Notes under the pieces: model-generated
Seen by the model: only the letters and a program-made list of their open reading frames with translations
What the model was told of the DNA's origin: nothing
The model's database searches: none
DNA from: Sulfitobacter maritimus
Lineage (GTDB): Bacteria > Pseudomonadota > Alphaproteobacteria > Rhodobacterales > Rhodobacteraceae
Assembly (NCBI RefSeq): GCF_013346665.1
Contig: NZ_JABVBB010000032.1
Location: forward strand, 1-64,000
Length of the DNA stretch: 64,000 nt
Reading direction: 5' to 3'
Position numbers and translations under genes: made by a program
Part shown: positions 45,192 through 53,756 of the stretch, piece by piece
Layout: each line of letters starts with the position of its first letter
How positions within the stretch are numbered: position 1 is the first letter of the stretch

Positions 45192-45434
45192 ATGCAGACC
45201 AAAACAGAAAAGCAACGCACAAACATCACTTTGACGGTGGAAAATCTCTGCGCTGCGCGGGAGTTGGGCCTGAACGTGTCCGCGATCAGCGATGCTGCAG
45301 TCGCAGAAGCGGTGCGGAGCGCGCGGGCCGCGGCTTGGGCCGCGGACAACGCGGCGGCGATCTCAGAGCGCCGCGCTTGGCTTGAGGCTCATGGGATGCC
45401 GCTGGCAGACCTTCAAGTGCTGCGACTCGGCTGA
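45192..45434 (+). CDS. ccdA: CcdA-type antitoxin, first copy
   Basis: 80 residues from ATG 45192 (AGGAGA upstream). The N-terminal part (RTNITLTVENLCAARELGLN, then SAISDAAVAEAVRSARAAAW) is an RHH domain that binds operator DNA. The C-terminal tail ERRAWLEAHGMPLADLQVLR is the segment that wraps and neutralises CcdB. It is immediately followed by the toxin. CcdA proteins are cut by Lon, which frees the toxin when synthesis stops. Confidence 0.85.
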   Translation: MQTKTEKQRTNITLTVENLCAARELGLNVSAISDAAVAEAVRSARAAAWAADNAAAISERRAWLEAHGMPLADLQVLRLG

Positions 45435-45730
45435 TGGCACAGTTTCAAGTCTATCGGGTAACCGGCGGACGGCTGGTGCTCGATCTCCAGACGGATCTGA
45501 TCGACACCGGTTCCCGCGTCGTCGCACCTCTGATTCCGGTTTCAGCCGGGCCAAGGGTCATCGGACGCCTCGAACCGGTTTTCGAGATTGATGGCGCTGC
45601 CCATGCCCTACACACCGCAGAGATGGCGGCGATCCCTTCCACGCTGCTCAAAGCCCCTTCCATCGCAGACCTCTCCGGAGCCGACTATGAGATCCGCGGC
45701 GCCCTTGACATGGTTTTCTCAGGGTTCTGA
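45434..45730 (+). CDS. ccdB: CcdB-type toxin, first copy
   Basis: 98 residues of the CcdB fold: MAQFQVYRVTGGRLVLDLQT and ALHTAEMAAIPSTLLKAP. The C-terminus reads VFSGF. In F-plasmid CcdB the last three residues Trp-Gly-Ile touch gyrase, so here Ser replaces Trp and Phe replaces Ile. Toxicity may differ. Start overlaps the antitoxin stop by one base. Confidence 0.85.
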   Translation: MAQFQVYRVTGGRLVLDLQTDLIDTGSRVVAPLIPVSAGPRVIGRLEPVFEIDGAAHALHTAEMAAIPSTLLKAPSIADLSGADYEIRGALDMVFSGF

Positions 45731-46472
45731 GTATGTCGGGTTGGCCGGCCCCTTCCGCCGCGCGCTGTCGTTATTTGGATTGAACAGCTTAAAATACCGA
45801 CGAACAAATCTACCGGACCGATGTCTCGATCATGCAGTTAACGCAAATGGTGACCGAGATTGGCGGCTCTGAGTGGTGCGTTACAAATGACCCGAGCAAA
45901 CCTAAAGGCACTCTGCAAAAGTTGAAGGACGTATGCCGCTTGGGCGATATAGGCTGGCGCGCCTCTGTCGCGCTCGAAGGCGTTGGCACCCTGCGGCCAT
46001 ATTGTCTCTCGGCTGCGGGTGAGAGCAAACACAGGTGCATTTTCTCGATGAGGTCTTTGCCGGCCCGCAAATCCTTGCGCCCCGCCACTGCCTCTTACAT
46101 GTAGAGACGTCCGAATGCTCGATAACGCGCAACATCGGATTTTTGCCAGGTTACCTGTCCCCAAGAGCCAGCTCCCAGAAACCCTGGCGAGGACCCTGTG
46201 AGCTTATCTATAGCAGAAATTGCGCGGTCTAACCTTAGGCTGATCCGTTAATATACTGCGCGGCATGCGACGCAACGCACGCGCGTGATGACTTCAAGTG
46301 CCAAGAACGCGGAACCGCGTTATTTATCCAACACGGACGGACAGGACATCCTGCTAGATAGATGTGGACGAGCGCGCGGTTGCAAAAAAGCAGGTTATGA
46401 GGAGATCGTCAACTTGCCTGCTAAGTAAGCATCAACTATACTCCTTGTTTATCCGCTTTCTTGGAGGATGCT
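45731..46472. other. Spacer between the two ccdAB modules
   Basis: 742 bases. Several open frames overlap on both strands but none has a good start signal or recognisable motif, so I call no gene. The last 60 bases carry the GGAGG site of the second antitoxin. Confidence 0.4.
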
Positions 46473-46694
46473 GTGGGAAGAGTGAAGGTGAACCTGACGC
46501 TTGATGCGGATGTGGCGGAAACGGCACGCGCACTTGGTCTTAATATGTCACGTGTTGCGGAAGCTGCGATCAGTGAGGCGGCAAAGCTAGAGCGCAACCG
46601 CTTATGGCGGACAGAAAATCAAGCAGCGATCAATGCCTACGCGGACGAGGTGGCTAAAGAGGGTTTGCCCCTTACTGGCTTAAGAAGCTTTTAA
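46473..46694 (+). CDS. ccdA: CcdA-type antitoxin, second copy
   Basis: 73 residues from GTG 46473, preceded by GGAGG. RHH part VKVNLTLDADVAETARALGL and RVAEAAISEAAKLERNRLWR; toxin-binding tail AINAYADEVAKEGLPLTGLR. The overall layout matches the first copy. It is followed by its own toxin 12 bases later. Confidence 0.82.
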   Translation: MGRVKVNLTLDADVAETARALGLNMSRVAEAAISEAAKLERNRLWRTENQAAINAYADEVAKEGLPLTGLRSF

Positions 46695-46706
46695 ACCAGG
46701 GTTGCG

Positions 46707-47000
46707 ATGGCGCAGTTTGATCTTTATCGCCTGAAAACCGGGCAGCTTGTTGTGGATCTGCAAACGGACCTGATCGGTATTGAGGCCTCGCGGGTTGTGG
46801 CGCCTTTGCGCGACGCAGGTCGATATACGGCATTCCCTGGACTGACACCGGTTGTCCACCTTGACGGAGCAGCATGGATTGTCCGCGTTCAAGAGCTGGC
46901 AGCGGTCCCCGGCTCTGAGCTGCGAGAGCCGGTGGGGACATTGGGAGAGCATCGTGACGCCCTAAAACGCGCTTTGGATATCCTGATCGACGGGATTTAG
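46707..47000 (+). CDS. ccdB: CcdB-type toxin, second copy
   Basis: 97 residues: MAQFDLYRLKTGQLVVDLQT, then RVVAPLRDAG, VVHLDGAAWIVRVQELAAVP and the end LIDGI. It shares roughly 45 per cent of positions with the first copy by eye, so the modules are not a recent duplication. The end DGI lacks the Trp of the F-plasmid toxin but keeps Gly-Ile. Confidence 0.85.
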   Translation: MAQFDLYRLKTGQLVVDLQTDLIGIEASRVVAPLRDAGRYTAFPGLTPVVHLDGAAWIVRVQELAAVPGSELREPVGTLGEHRDALKRALDILIDGI

Positions 47001-47504
47001 CCAATCTATCTTTCGATCACGTCGTTTCGAAAGCATAGAACCGCCGCGCTACTCAATTTTTATAGTGTTTTTTCATAGGTGTCGTTGGTTGCGCCAGCTT
47101 AATGTGCCCCGGTTGGGTGCCCATTCCTATGTCAATGCATGGTTGGTCTTAACACAGGGTACCGTGCGGCATGGTGCGTCGACACTGCGCTTTATGGGGC
47201 AGACGTTGATGAGTGCCGCAGCGGGCGAATGGCGTCGGCCAATCTGGCCCCTGCCAATGGTCTCCGAAACAGCGGGGCGGCGCGACGTCATAAATCGTCA
47301 CTTTCTAGCTCGATCCGGCGCCTGATACTTGGTTGCAAAAAAGATCCGGCATTCCACCATTGATGGACAGACCCCGCAGCATTCTGGCGGCGTTGTGACA
47401 CGGCTGCAACCAAGGCGAGGGCCGCCGGGATTTTTTTACGGCCCCGATTGGGAAGAATGTTGTGAAATAAGGGCTGGGACTCTACAGCTAAGGAATGAGT
47501 ACAC
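47001..47504. other. Gene-free spacer before IS3 fragment
   Basis: 504 bases with only weak frames. At about 47430-47450 a T-run follows a GCCGCC stretch that may be a terminator. I see no recognised element apart from the start of the IS3 end near 47500. Confidence 0.4.
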
Positions 47505-47812
47505 CGGCCCCCGTTTCACCGGACACCTAAGCGGTTTCGGTTTTGGCCTTGGAGAACTCGCGAGGCGAGCGCCATCTTAGGCCGCTGTGGGGGTGATTGT
47601 TATTATAGTCCTCGATCCAGTCTCCTATCAAATTCAAAACGGTTTCGGCATTGGGTAGTGGATTGACGCGCACGTAATCGCGTTTGAGCGTCTTTACGAA
47701 GGCTTCGGACATGCCGTTGGATTGCGGGCTGGCGACTGGGGTGAAGCATGACTTCAGGCCGATCTGGCGAGCGAAGATGCGGGTTTCCTTTGCTGTGTAA
47801 GGTAAGCATCCG
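47505..47812 (-). mobile_element. IS3-family element fragment (end of orfB transposase)
   Basis: The minus strand encodes the C-terminal integrase part: YTAKETRIFARQIGLKSCFT, PVASPQSNGMSEAFVKTLKR, DYVRVNPLPNAETVLN and DYNNNHPHSGLRWRSPREF. The Asp-Glu residues of the DDE site in SNGMSEAF are present, but the first two thirds of the gene are missing. The left cut near 47812 abuts the end of the IS66 unit, so the IS3 piece was truncated by that insertion or by deletion. Confidence 0.75.
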
Positions 47813-47830
47813 GCGCAGGCCACAGGTGGG

Positions 47831-48052
47831 TCATCGCTCGCGATCACGGTCCATTTCGATGAGCTCCTGCAGGTTTTCGATCCCAAACGGAGTGAAGGCG
47901 ATGACACTATCGTCGCCGGGGCCGTAGACCCAGATTATACCATCTTCGGTTTCCATACCGATGGCGAGATCAAAGATCTGATCAACGGTTTCGCCCAGTT
48001 CGACAGCGACGCGGTCGATTGTCTTGACGGAATACACCTTGTTGAGCTGCAT
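47831..48052 (-). CDS. IS66-associated small protein
   Basis: 73 residues from ATG 48052, two bases after the IS66 transposase stop. KVYSVKTIDRVAVELGETVD and GIIWVYGPGDDSVIAFTPFG are recognisable as a small protein that often follows IS66 tnpC in alphaproteobacteria. Role unknown. Confidence 0.6.
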   Translation of the reverse strand: MQLNKVYSVKTIDRVAVELGETVDQIFDLAIGMETEDGIIWVYGPGDDSVIAFTPFGIENLQELIEMDRDRER

Positions 48053-48057
48053 GGTTA

Positions 48058-48399
48058 CGCTGCTTGTGGAAAGGATAGAGCTTTCCAGTTCCAAGGCAGA
48101 AGTTCATGCACGCGCGAGACGGGCACGTCGGGCAGCCGGGCGAGAACATCGGCGAGCCAGGCCTGCGGATCGATGTCGTTCATTTTGGCGGTGACGATGA
48201 GGGTATACATGGCGACAGCCCGTTCACCGCCGCGCTCTGAGCCTGCGAAGAGCCACGACTTTCTGCCCAGTGCCACGCCACGTAAAGCACGTTCGGCCGT
48301 ATTATTCGTCAGACAGATACGCCCGTCATCGAGGAATGCCGTGAAGGCCTGCCAACGGCCATGCTTCTCAAACATGTAGTTGATCGCCTTGGCCACCTT
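48058..48399 (-). mobile_element. IS66-family transposase fragment (tnpC C-terminus)
   Basis: The C-terminal 113 residues remain: VAKAINYMFEKHGRWQAFTA, CLTNNTAERALRGVALGRKS and GSERGGERAVAMYTLIVTAK, typical of the IS66 DDE-domain end. The upstream part is missing and joined to an IS21 piece near 48400. The unit is a fragment, not a working element. Confidence 0.75.
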
Positions 48400-48403
48400 G
48401 TTG

Positions 48404-48618
48404 TGTCTGGACAGTTTCGCGCGACATGCCCGTGCGACGCGCGATCTCGCGGGTCGATAGTTTCTCGCGCAGTGCCATACGTCGAATGATGTTCAAAAGT
48501 CCCATGTGTATCACTCCAATGTCCCCCATTGCGCATCGCGCTGGAGGAAAGGTCACATGGCTCAAATCTCAGTGGAAATTATCTGCTTACCCGGCTCACT
48601 TCTGCGTGGAAATCTACA
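48404..48618 (-). mobile_element. IS21-family left end with istA 5' fragment
   Basis: Minus-strand frame from ATG 48505: [20 protein letters not shown] then IARRTGMSRETV, the start of IstA with its helix-turn-helix. It stops near 48404 at the junction with IS66. GTGGAAAT occurs at 48572 and 48606, as in the multiple terminal repeats of IS21. The terminus TGTA (minus strand) at 48618 marks the junction with the dehydrogenase gene. Confidence 0.7.
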
Positions 48619-48888
48619 GCGGTCGATCATGGGCAGGACGGCATTCGCTGCAACGCCGTTGCCCCCGGACGGATCGACACAAATCTCAATCAGAGGATGA
48701 TCGAGGACAGGCCTGATCCCGAAAACTTTCGTAAGGAGATCGGGCGCATCCATCCTCTGCGGCGCACTGGTTCACCGGACGAGGTGGCCGCGCTCGTTGC
48801 CTTCCTGGCATCGGAGGATGCAAGCTTCATCACCGGCGAGGTCTTCACCATCGATGGCGGGCGAATGTCTCAGTTAAGCCTTCCCTGA
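48619..48888 (+). pseudogene. 3' fragment of a short-chain dehydrogenase gene
   Basis: In frame after the IS21 terminus: [40 protein letters not shown] and [17 protein letters not shown]. This is the last 90 residues of a classical SDR after the YxxxK site. The 5' part with the NAD site and catalytic residues is missing, cut by the IS21 insertion. Confidence 0.8.
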
Positions 48889-48977
48889 TCGACCGTCCGC
48901 TTCGTCCGCCTATCGGACCTCAAGCCTGCTCCAAAAAACCTCGACTGTGAACGTTCAAAATGGGTGTGTTTTTGGCG

Positions 48978-49370
48978 CTACCAGATAATATCTATAAGCC
49001 GCCCATCACTATGTTGACAGACTCCGACCCCACCAGCTGTCGTGAGACCACTTGAGTCAGCATATTGCAGTTCACAGGATAGAGTTGATCCTCGATTGCC
49101 AAGCAATTTGGCAACGAAGTCTCCAGTATAGCTGGACGCCACTAATGTAGACAGGCCTACATTACCAATAGCTGTTGAGCTTCCTCGCATTACAGATTTG
49201 CCAACGAATACTTCTTGATCAATGGTTGCTGTTAAGCTGTCACTCGACATGCCTTGTTCGTATGAAAACGCTACCGGTTCGCCGGTACCTCGAACCATTC
49301 CCTGCATGTTGCCGCTGCACGCCGAAAGTGTAAGTGCCAGTGCAGACGCTGCGATAAATGATTTTAGCAT
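48978..49370 (-). CDS. Small lipoprotein of unknown function
   Basis: 130 residues with lipobox LSAC (Cys18) after a short hydrophobic segment (FIAASALALTLSAC). The mature part is polar and Gly/Ser/Thr-rich, with DSLTATIDQEVFVGKSVMRG and a Cys pair (SCELQY, GVCQHSDGRLIDI). Probably anchored to a membrane facing the periplasm. No family recognised. Confidence 0.65.
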   Translation of the reverse strand: MLKSFIAASALALTLSACSGNMQGMVRGTGEPVAFSYEQGMSSDSLTATIDQEVFVGKSVMRGSSTAIGNVGLSTLVASSYTGDFVAKLLGNRGSTLSCELQYADSSGLTTAGGVGVCQHSDGRLIDIIW

Positions 49371-49909
49371 GAAGCCCCTCAGTTATTTCCTATAACTGTA
49401 GCGGCACAAGGCCGTTTGGGCAATTTGGATTTCTGTATTAAGAGTCCAGCCCAAAACGACCGTTTTCGAACGGTTCATCGAAGCAGGAGTTGAAGCAAAC
49501 TGAACCAATGTTCGAAAAGTCCGCTCAGCGGACCTTTTTGCACCGCGCAGCGAAGGGCGAAAAAGCCCCGTTCAGCTCCTGGGCTGAAATGCGGAACGCC
49601 GAGGTCAAGTTAACAGTATGGCCAATACGGTTTCACGCCACGCTGCTCGGGCCGAACTTGGAAAGTGTTAAATACCCTTTCACCGAGCCTCCGCATGCGA
49701 CACGAAGCGGTTGAGTTTGGGGCAAGCTGAAAGCCATTGATCACGGAGGCTTCTCTATTGCGATATAGAAACACCTGTAGCGCCCGATCCAATGCCGACA
49801 TCCAGACCGCCTGCGGCGATCCATTCGTGCCGGTTCGGAGCTGTCATTGACGCAATTGCGGACTCGCGTTGCGGAGCGTAAAAGTCCTCACCATCGCCGG
49901 GAGATCTCA
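49371..49909. other. Intergenic region with hairpin
   Basis: 539 bases without a supported gene. The hairpin at 49519-49539 and a stretch with GCAGCGAAGGGCG and TCAGCTCCTGG near 49545-49585 are the only features seen. The last bases hold the GGGAG site of the next gene. Confidence 0.4.
49519..49539 (+). terminator. Hairpin with T-tract
   Basis: GTCCGCT and AGCGGAC pair around one base, followed by CTTTTT. On the other strand an A-rich flank gives a second, weaker T-tract, so it may work in both directions. Confidence 0.55.
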
Positions 49910-50593
49910 ATGGATCAGTCCGATCAAGATCTCGATCAACTTGACGCGCTGCTGCGTGCGCTGCCCGTTGATAACATGCCGATGACGCTCAGCGAGCTCG
50001 ATGGCTACATAGTCGGTGTTCTTGCCTGCCCGGAGATGATCCGGCCTTCGGAGTGGCTGCCTCAGGTCTGGGGTGAGACTGGAGAGGCAGAATTCCCTGA
50101 CGAAAAAGTCGCCGAGGAGACTATTAGTGCGGTGATGGCACATTATAATTTGGTCGGCGCGTCCATAACCGGCTCGCTTTGGGTCGAACCGATTTACGAG
50201 GTTGATCCCAATAATGACGAAGTCATGTGGGAGCCTTGGGTCGATGGCTTCACGCGCGCCATGCGGCTACGGCCGGAAGCTTGGAACCAACTTCTCGATC
50301 ACGCCGACGAAGAGACGCGAGCGACGATGATCTTCCTGATGGCGCTTCAAGATATCTACACCGGCCAAAGTAAGTTCACAAATGAGGAGATCGACGAGAT
50401 CGACCTGGAGGCGCCAGATCTGATCCCAAACTGCGTCGCTACAATACTCCATCAGTCTCGCCCTGAGCTTTCACCTCGGGTTTCCGAAATGGGCCCCGGT
50501 ATACCGTTCAAGGCAGACCGCCGGCCAAGGCAGAACGATCCATGGGCCTGTGGGTCGGGACGCAAATACAAGAAATGCTGCGGCCGACACTGA
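49910..50593 (+). CDS. UPF0149 (YecA/YgfB-type) protein with SEC-C zinc motif
   Basis: 227 residues from ATG 49910 (GGGAGA upstream). Residues 10-150 fit the UPF0149 fold: LDALLRALPVDNMPMTLSEL, DGYIVGVLACPEMI and WVDGFTRAMRLRPEAW. The C-terminus DPWACGSGRKYKKCCGRH is the SEC-C zinc-binding motif found in SecA and YecA. The role is unknown; YecA of E. coli binds ribosome or chaperone partners. Confidence 0.8.
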   Translation: MDQSDQDLDQLDALLRALPVDNMPMTLSELDGYIVGVLACPEMIRPSEWLPQVWGETGEAEFPDEKVAEETISAVMAHYNLVGASITGSLWVEPIYEVDPNNDEVMWEPWVDGFTRAMRLRPEAWNQLLDHADEETRATMIFLMALQDIYTGQSKFTNEEIDEIDLEAPDLIPNCVATILHQSRPELSPRVSEMGPGIPFKADRRPRQNDPWACGSGRKYKKCCGRH

Positions 50594-50644
50594 GTTGGAA
50601 CGCTTAGGCTTCTACGCAGCCCTAAGCCGACCTTGGGGTATTGC

Positions 50645-50702
50645 GCAGCTAATGGCTTCGAGCCCTCTTTGACCGATGCTGCACCGTGCGTGAAAGTCTG
50701 CT
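50645..50702. repeat. Dispersed intergenic repeat, copy 1
   Basis: Starts GCAGCTAATGGC, contains GAGCCCTCTTTGACCGATGC and ends GTCTGCT. It matches the copies at 60659-60719 and 63531-63591 over about 58 bases. Confidence 0.5.
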
Positions 50703-50765
50703 ATCGTCGCGCAAAGCAGAGAATTTTGGAGCCGCCGATGCAAATCTATGTGACAAGCGTTTTTG

Positions 50766-50939
50766 TCATACGGCACGCACTCGATGCGACGGACCAAAGT
50801 CGCCCAGATCTATCGCAAGACCGGAAACCTCCGTGCGGTTCAACTCCTACTTGGCCATACGAAGATGGACAGCACCGTCCGTTATCTTGGCGTCGAGCTG
50901 GAGGACGCACTCTCGATCTCCGAGTCAGTCGAAATCTGA
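50766..50939 (+). pseudogene. Tyrosine recombinase (phage-type integrase) C-terminal remnant
   Basis: The last 55 residues carry GTHSMRRTKVAQIYRKTGNL, RAVQLLLGHTKMDSTVRYLG and VELEDALSIS. The Arg-rich GTHSMRRT box, LLGHT box and the catalytic Tyr in STVRYLG are all present. The N-terminal core binding part is missing, so the gene cannot give a working integrase alone. It implies that an integrative element once ended here. Confidence 0.75.
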
Positions 50940-50945
50940 CCGGCC

Positions 50946-50968
50946 GGGCCGTCCTTCGTGGACGGCCC
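50946..50968 (+). terminator. Strong GC hairpin after integrase remnant
   Basis: GGGCCGTCC, loop TTCGT, GGACGGCCC: nine perfect base pairs. No T-tract follows, so termination would depend on the stable stem alone. Confidence 0.5.
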
Positions 50969-51182
50969 TCTCCGGACATTCGCCCGTAGGTCCAACGCTG
51001 CAGAACAGCTTACCCGAACCGATCATTCATCCAGGCCGCAGCATTATGAACGATCCGACGGGCGTTGATGTCTTCGACTTCCGTCGGGTATCCCTTTGCG
51101 AGATCAATGATCGCGCCAATGCCCTGCCCGTGAACCTGCTGTGGGGCGTGCTGGAGCTTGGCTGCGATCTGGAGTGATGTTT

Positions 51183-51212
51183 TTGTCGACACAATAACTT
51201 GTCGGTTGACAA
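51183..51212. promoter_or_regulatory. Operator-like TTGTC/GACAA sites before the fused toxin-antitoxin gene
   Basis: TGTCGACA at 51184-51191 is a perfect palindrome, and TTGTCGGTTGACAA at 51199-51212 has perfect five-base arms. Both lie 24-53 bases before the GTG start, where an autoregulatory antitoxin would bind. Confidence 0.45.
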
Positions 51213-51235
51213 TTTAAGGGAGGAGAGTATCTTCA

Positions 51236-52060
51236 GTGCCGAGGAAGAAGCACACGTCGAAGGAAATCGAGGCTGTCGTCCAAGAACTGGAAGCTCTCGG
51301 ATGGGACCTGATTGAAGGCAAAGGGCACGTATGGGGAATTCTCCGCTGTCCTGCCAACGATAAGGAGTGCCGCTGCGGCACGTTCTGCAACATGTCGGTG
51401 TGGTCCACACCCAAGAACCCGCAGCAGCACGCGAAGAAGGTTAGGCAGAAGGCCCTGTCCTGCGTGAGGCTTGAAAAAAAGACGAAGGAAAAGCCGATGT
51501 CTGAAGAATTCGAATTCGAACTGGTCTTCGCGCTTCCCGAAGGAGAGCACGACGCATTTGGCCTGTCCGACGCCGTCTTCGAGGCTGGCTTTGAAGATGC
51601 CCTTGTGGGCACGGGCCAAGCTGGCCTGGTCGGCGTGGAGCTGGAGGCTGAAGGGGACGACGCAGAGGTCGTGATCCTCGATGCTGCGCGGGCACTGATC
51701 AAGGCGCTGCCGCAAGGCACTGTCCTGCGCGAGGTTCGCCCTGACTTGGTCAGCTTGGCCGACGTGGCGGAGAAGCTGGAGGTCAAGCGTCAGGCCCTTC
51801 AACAGCGCAAGATGCCACTGCCGGTCTCTGGTGGGCTATACCGCATCGATGAGATGGTCGCCGCCGTGATGGAGGCCTCGAAGCCGAAAAAAGGCCAGAG
51901 GCGCGCGCGGATGAACATTGCTGCAGCGTCGAAGTGGTTCCGAGCTGGAGTGGCCGCACGGAAGGTGAATGCACAGCTGACGATGTGCGAGATTGATCCC
52001 GCGACAATTGAACGATCGCCGCGGGCGGCGAGAGAAGAGCCCGTCTTTCTGCGTCCATGA
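51236..52060 (+). CDS. Apparent in-frame toxin-antitoxin fusion with internal start
   Basis: 274 residues, GTG start with GGAGGAG upstream. Residues 1-78 look like a HicA-like toxin domain: ELEALGWDLIEGKGHVWGIL with the His31 of the family, then RCPANDKECRC and VWSTPKNPQQHAKKVR. Residues 88-210 look like its usual separate antitoxin: MSEEFEFELVFALPEGEHDA, LVGVELEAEG, and a helix-turn-helix LVSLADVAEKLEVKRQALQQ with SGGLYRIDEM. Met88 (51497) has AAGGA seven bases upstream, so free antitoxin may also be made. The last 60 residues form an extra basic tail. Usually these are two genes; here no stop separates them. Confidence 0.65.
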   Translation: MPRKKHTSKEIEAVVQELEALGWDLIEGKGHVWGILRCPANDKECRCGTFCNMSVWSTPKNPQQHAKKVRQKALSCVRLEKKTKEKPMSEEFEFELVFALPEGEHDAFGLSDAVFEAGFEDALVGTGQAGLVGVELEAEGDDAEVVILDAARALIKALPQGTVLREVRPDLVSLADVAEKLEVKRQALQQRKMPLPVSGGLYRIDEMVAAVMEASKPKKGQRRARMNIAAASKWFRAGVAARKVNAQLTMCEIDPATIERSPRAAREEPVFLRP

Positions 52061-52563
52061 GAAAAGGCCGGCCCTCTTCATTCTTGAGAGAGCGCCCGGA
52101 CGCGGTGGCTTAGAAACAGTTTTTTGTCTATAAGAGGCGATCCGATCACCGCCCCGCTTTGAGCAAGGCGTGTGCCCGGATCATCTGGGTGATGCCGCGT
52201 TGGGCTATATCAACGTCTGCTTTACAAAACGCTCTACCGCTCTCGAAGAAACCTTCGGGTGGAAACGATCACAAAAGCCTGTCGCATCAGGGATATTCCA
52301 GATCCCTGCCAACATTTAATGCACGGGCTGGCGGTTGGACCCCAGCGGTTTTATTTCCGGCTGTTTTATTTTCGGTGAGCTCGCGGCCTCCAACCGGCGT
52401 GCGGTTGGTCGGCGAAATGGTTGCTAGTCGCAAACCATTCCTGGCATTTTTTTTAAAGCCCCTGATCAAGGTAGGCCGGAATTTTGCACCCTGGCTGTCT
52501 GTTAGTCTGTGTTATCGAGCAAGAGACCCAAGCAGGGGACGACGTGCGAAGGCGCTACGAGCT
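52061..52563. other. Intergenic region, nothing recognised
   Basis: About 500 bases without a supported gene, between the fused toxin-antitoxin gene and the GT87 pseudogene. The stretch near 52350-52376 has two near-identical TTTTATTT blocks 13 bases apart, which may be chance. Confidence 0.35.
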
Positions 52564-53374
52564 TCATTTTGCAGATTTGACAGTTTTCACAAGCGATGAA
52601 TCCTCTACAGCCTGACTGCTGCGCCAAAGCACACGGAAAACCACGATCCCGCCGGCAAAGAGAACCGGGCCCAGAATGGAGACCGGGCGCGTCATGTCAT
52701 CGCCGATTGTCTTAGGTACCACAGCGGACAGGACAGCCCCATAAGCGCCAACCAATAAGATGATGGTTGCCAGGATGTATTGTTCTAATTTACGGGCGTG
52801 GCGCAGGACTGTTTTGCATAGCAGGCGAGCTGCGGCGGCCAACATCGCAAGATCATAGACGTAATTATAAGGGCTGATCAGGGCGGATACGACGACCCCG
52901 GCGCCCATGAGAACGCGCGGTGGAGGTTTTGCAAAGCTAAGCCGCACCAACGCGCCAAGAGCGGCCAGAACACCTGCTACATGCAGAACCATGGCCACGG
53001 CATGATCAGCGCCAGATGACAGCACAAAGGCATAAATTGATGTCATGCGGAACAGAGGAAAGGGCCTGGGCCGTCTCCGCGATCCCGCCGAAGGCTGCCG
53101 CCCAGACCTCTGTGCCAAACATCAGTGTGGCCAAGCCGCCAAAGAGGCCAATGACGGCGAAGGATTGCGCTGCCATGACCCACCGGCGATCTAACAAGGC
53201 CCAAAAGCCAACGCCAAGCGCCAGATGCGGTTTGATGGCCATCAGCCCCAGCGGCACACCGGACCAGCGAGAATTGCGCAGGACCAGCATGCAGGTCAGG
53301 CCGATCAAGCCGCCGGTCAGGAAGCTGTTTTGTCCCGACCGGATGATGAGCAAAATGAGCGGCAAGCTGCGGGG
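52564..53374 (-). pseudogene. DUF2029/GT87 glycosyltransferase, truncated and frameshifted
   Basis: Two frames together give the C-terminal two thirds of a polytopic membrane enzyme. Upstream frame: SGQNSFLTGGLIGLTCMLVL, PLGLMAIKPHLALGVGFWAL. Downstream frame: PLFRMTSIYAFVLSSGAD, ALISPYNYVYDLAMLAAAAR. The break is at about 53055-53075. The N-terminal part with the catalytic Asp region is absent past 53374. The family transfers polyprenol-linked mannose or arabinose; this copy cannot work. Confidence 0.65.
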
Positions 53375-53756
53375 TCTAAGCTTCGCGGCATGTTCCCCAG
53401 TATCTGGTGGGGAACTGTGATCAAAAAACGGCGTGGGGCGGGCCTCTTCGTGAAAGGAAGCTTTCATAAAACCCTTCGAGGCGCAGGTTTCCTGATGAAG
53501 GAAGGCTCGATGGCTGGATTGTGCGTTGTGGGGGCGGGCATCGCCTGACTTTCATCTTCAAACCCGATGTTGAAGCACCGACCGTCTACCTTGCCTTGGT
53601 GTATTTTGATGGGCGGAGTTGGATGAAACTGGCAGCGAACCAACGGATTTTTTCATCCAATAGCGTTCTGCGCATTTAAACCGCCGCGCGAAGAAACGGC
53701 TGACGGAGGTCAGCTTGCGAGCCAAGAGTCCCTAAGGCCAGGATGCGTGGGACGCT
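53375..53756. other. Intergenic region with imperfect tandem repeat
   Basis: No real gene. Around 53420-53505 two diverged copies of about 40 bases follow each other (TTCGTGAAAGGAAGC against CTGATGAAGGAAGG). It separates the GT87 pseudogene from the ABC exporter gene end. Confidence 0.4.

Noticed and set aside
45838..46164. Transposase or regulator gene between the ccdAB modules
   Set aside because: Open frames exist on both strands but none shows a known motif or a ribosome site.
53420..53505. Small plus-strand repeat protein (RGAGLFVKGS, RGAGFLMKEGS)
   Set aside because: Two diverged repeats alone, no good start, and position upstream of a pseudogene make coding unlikely.
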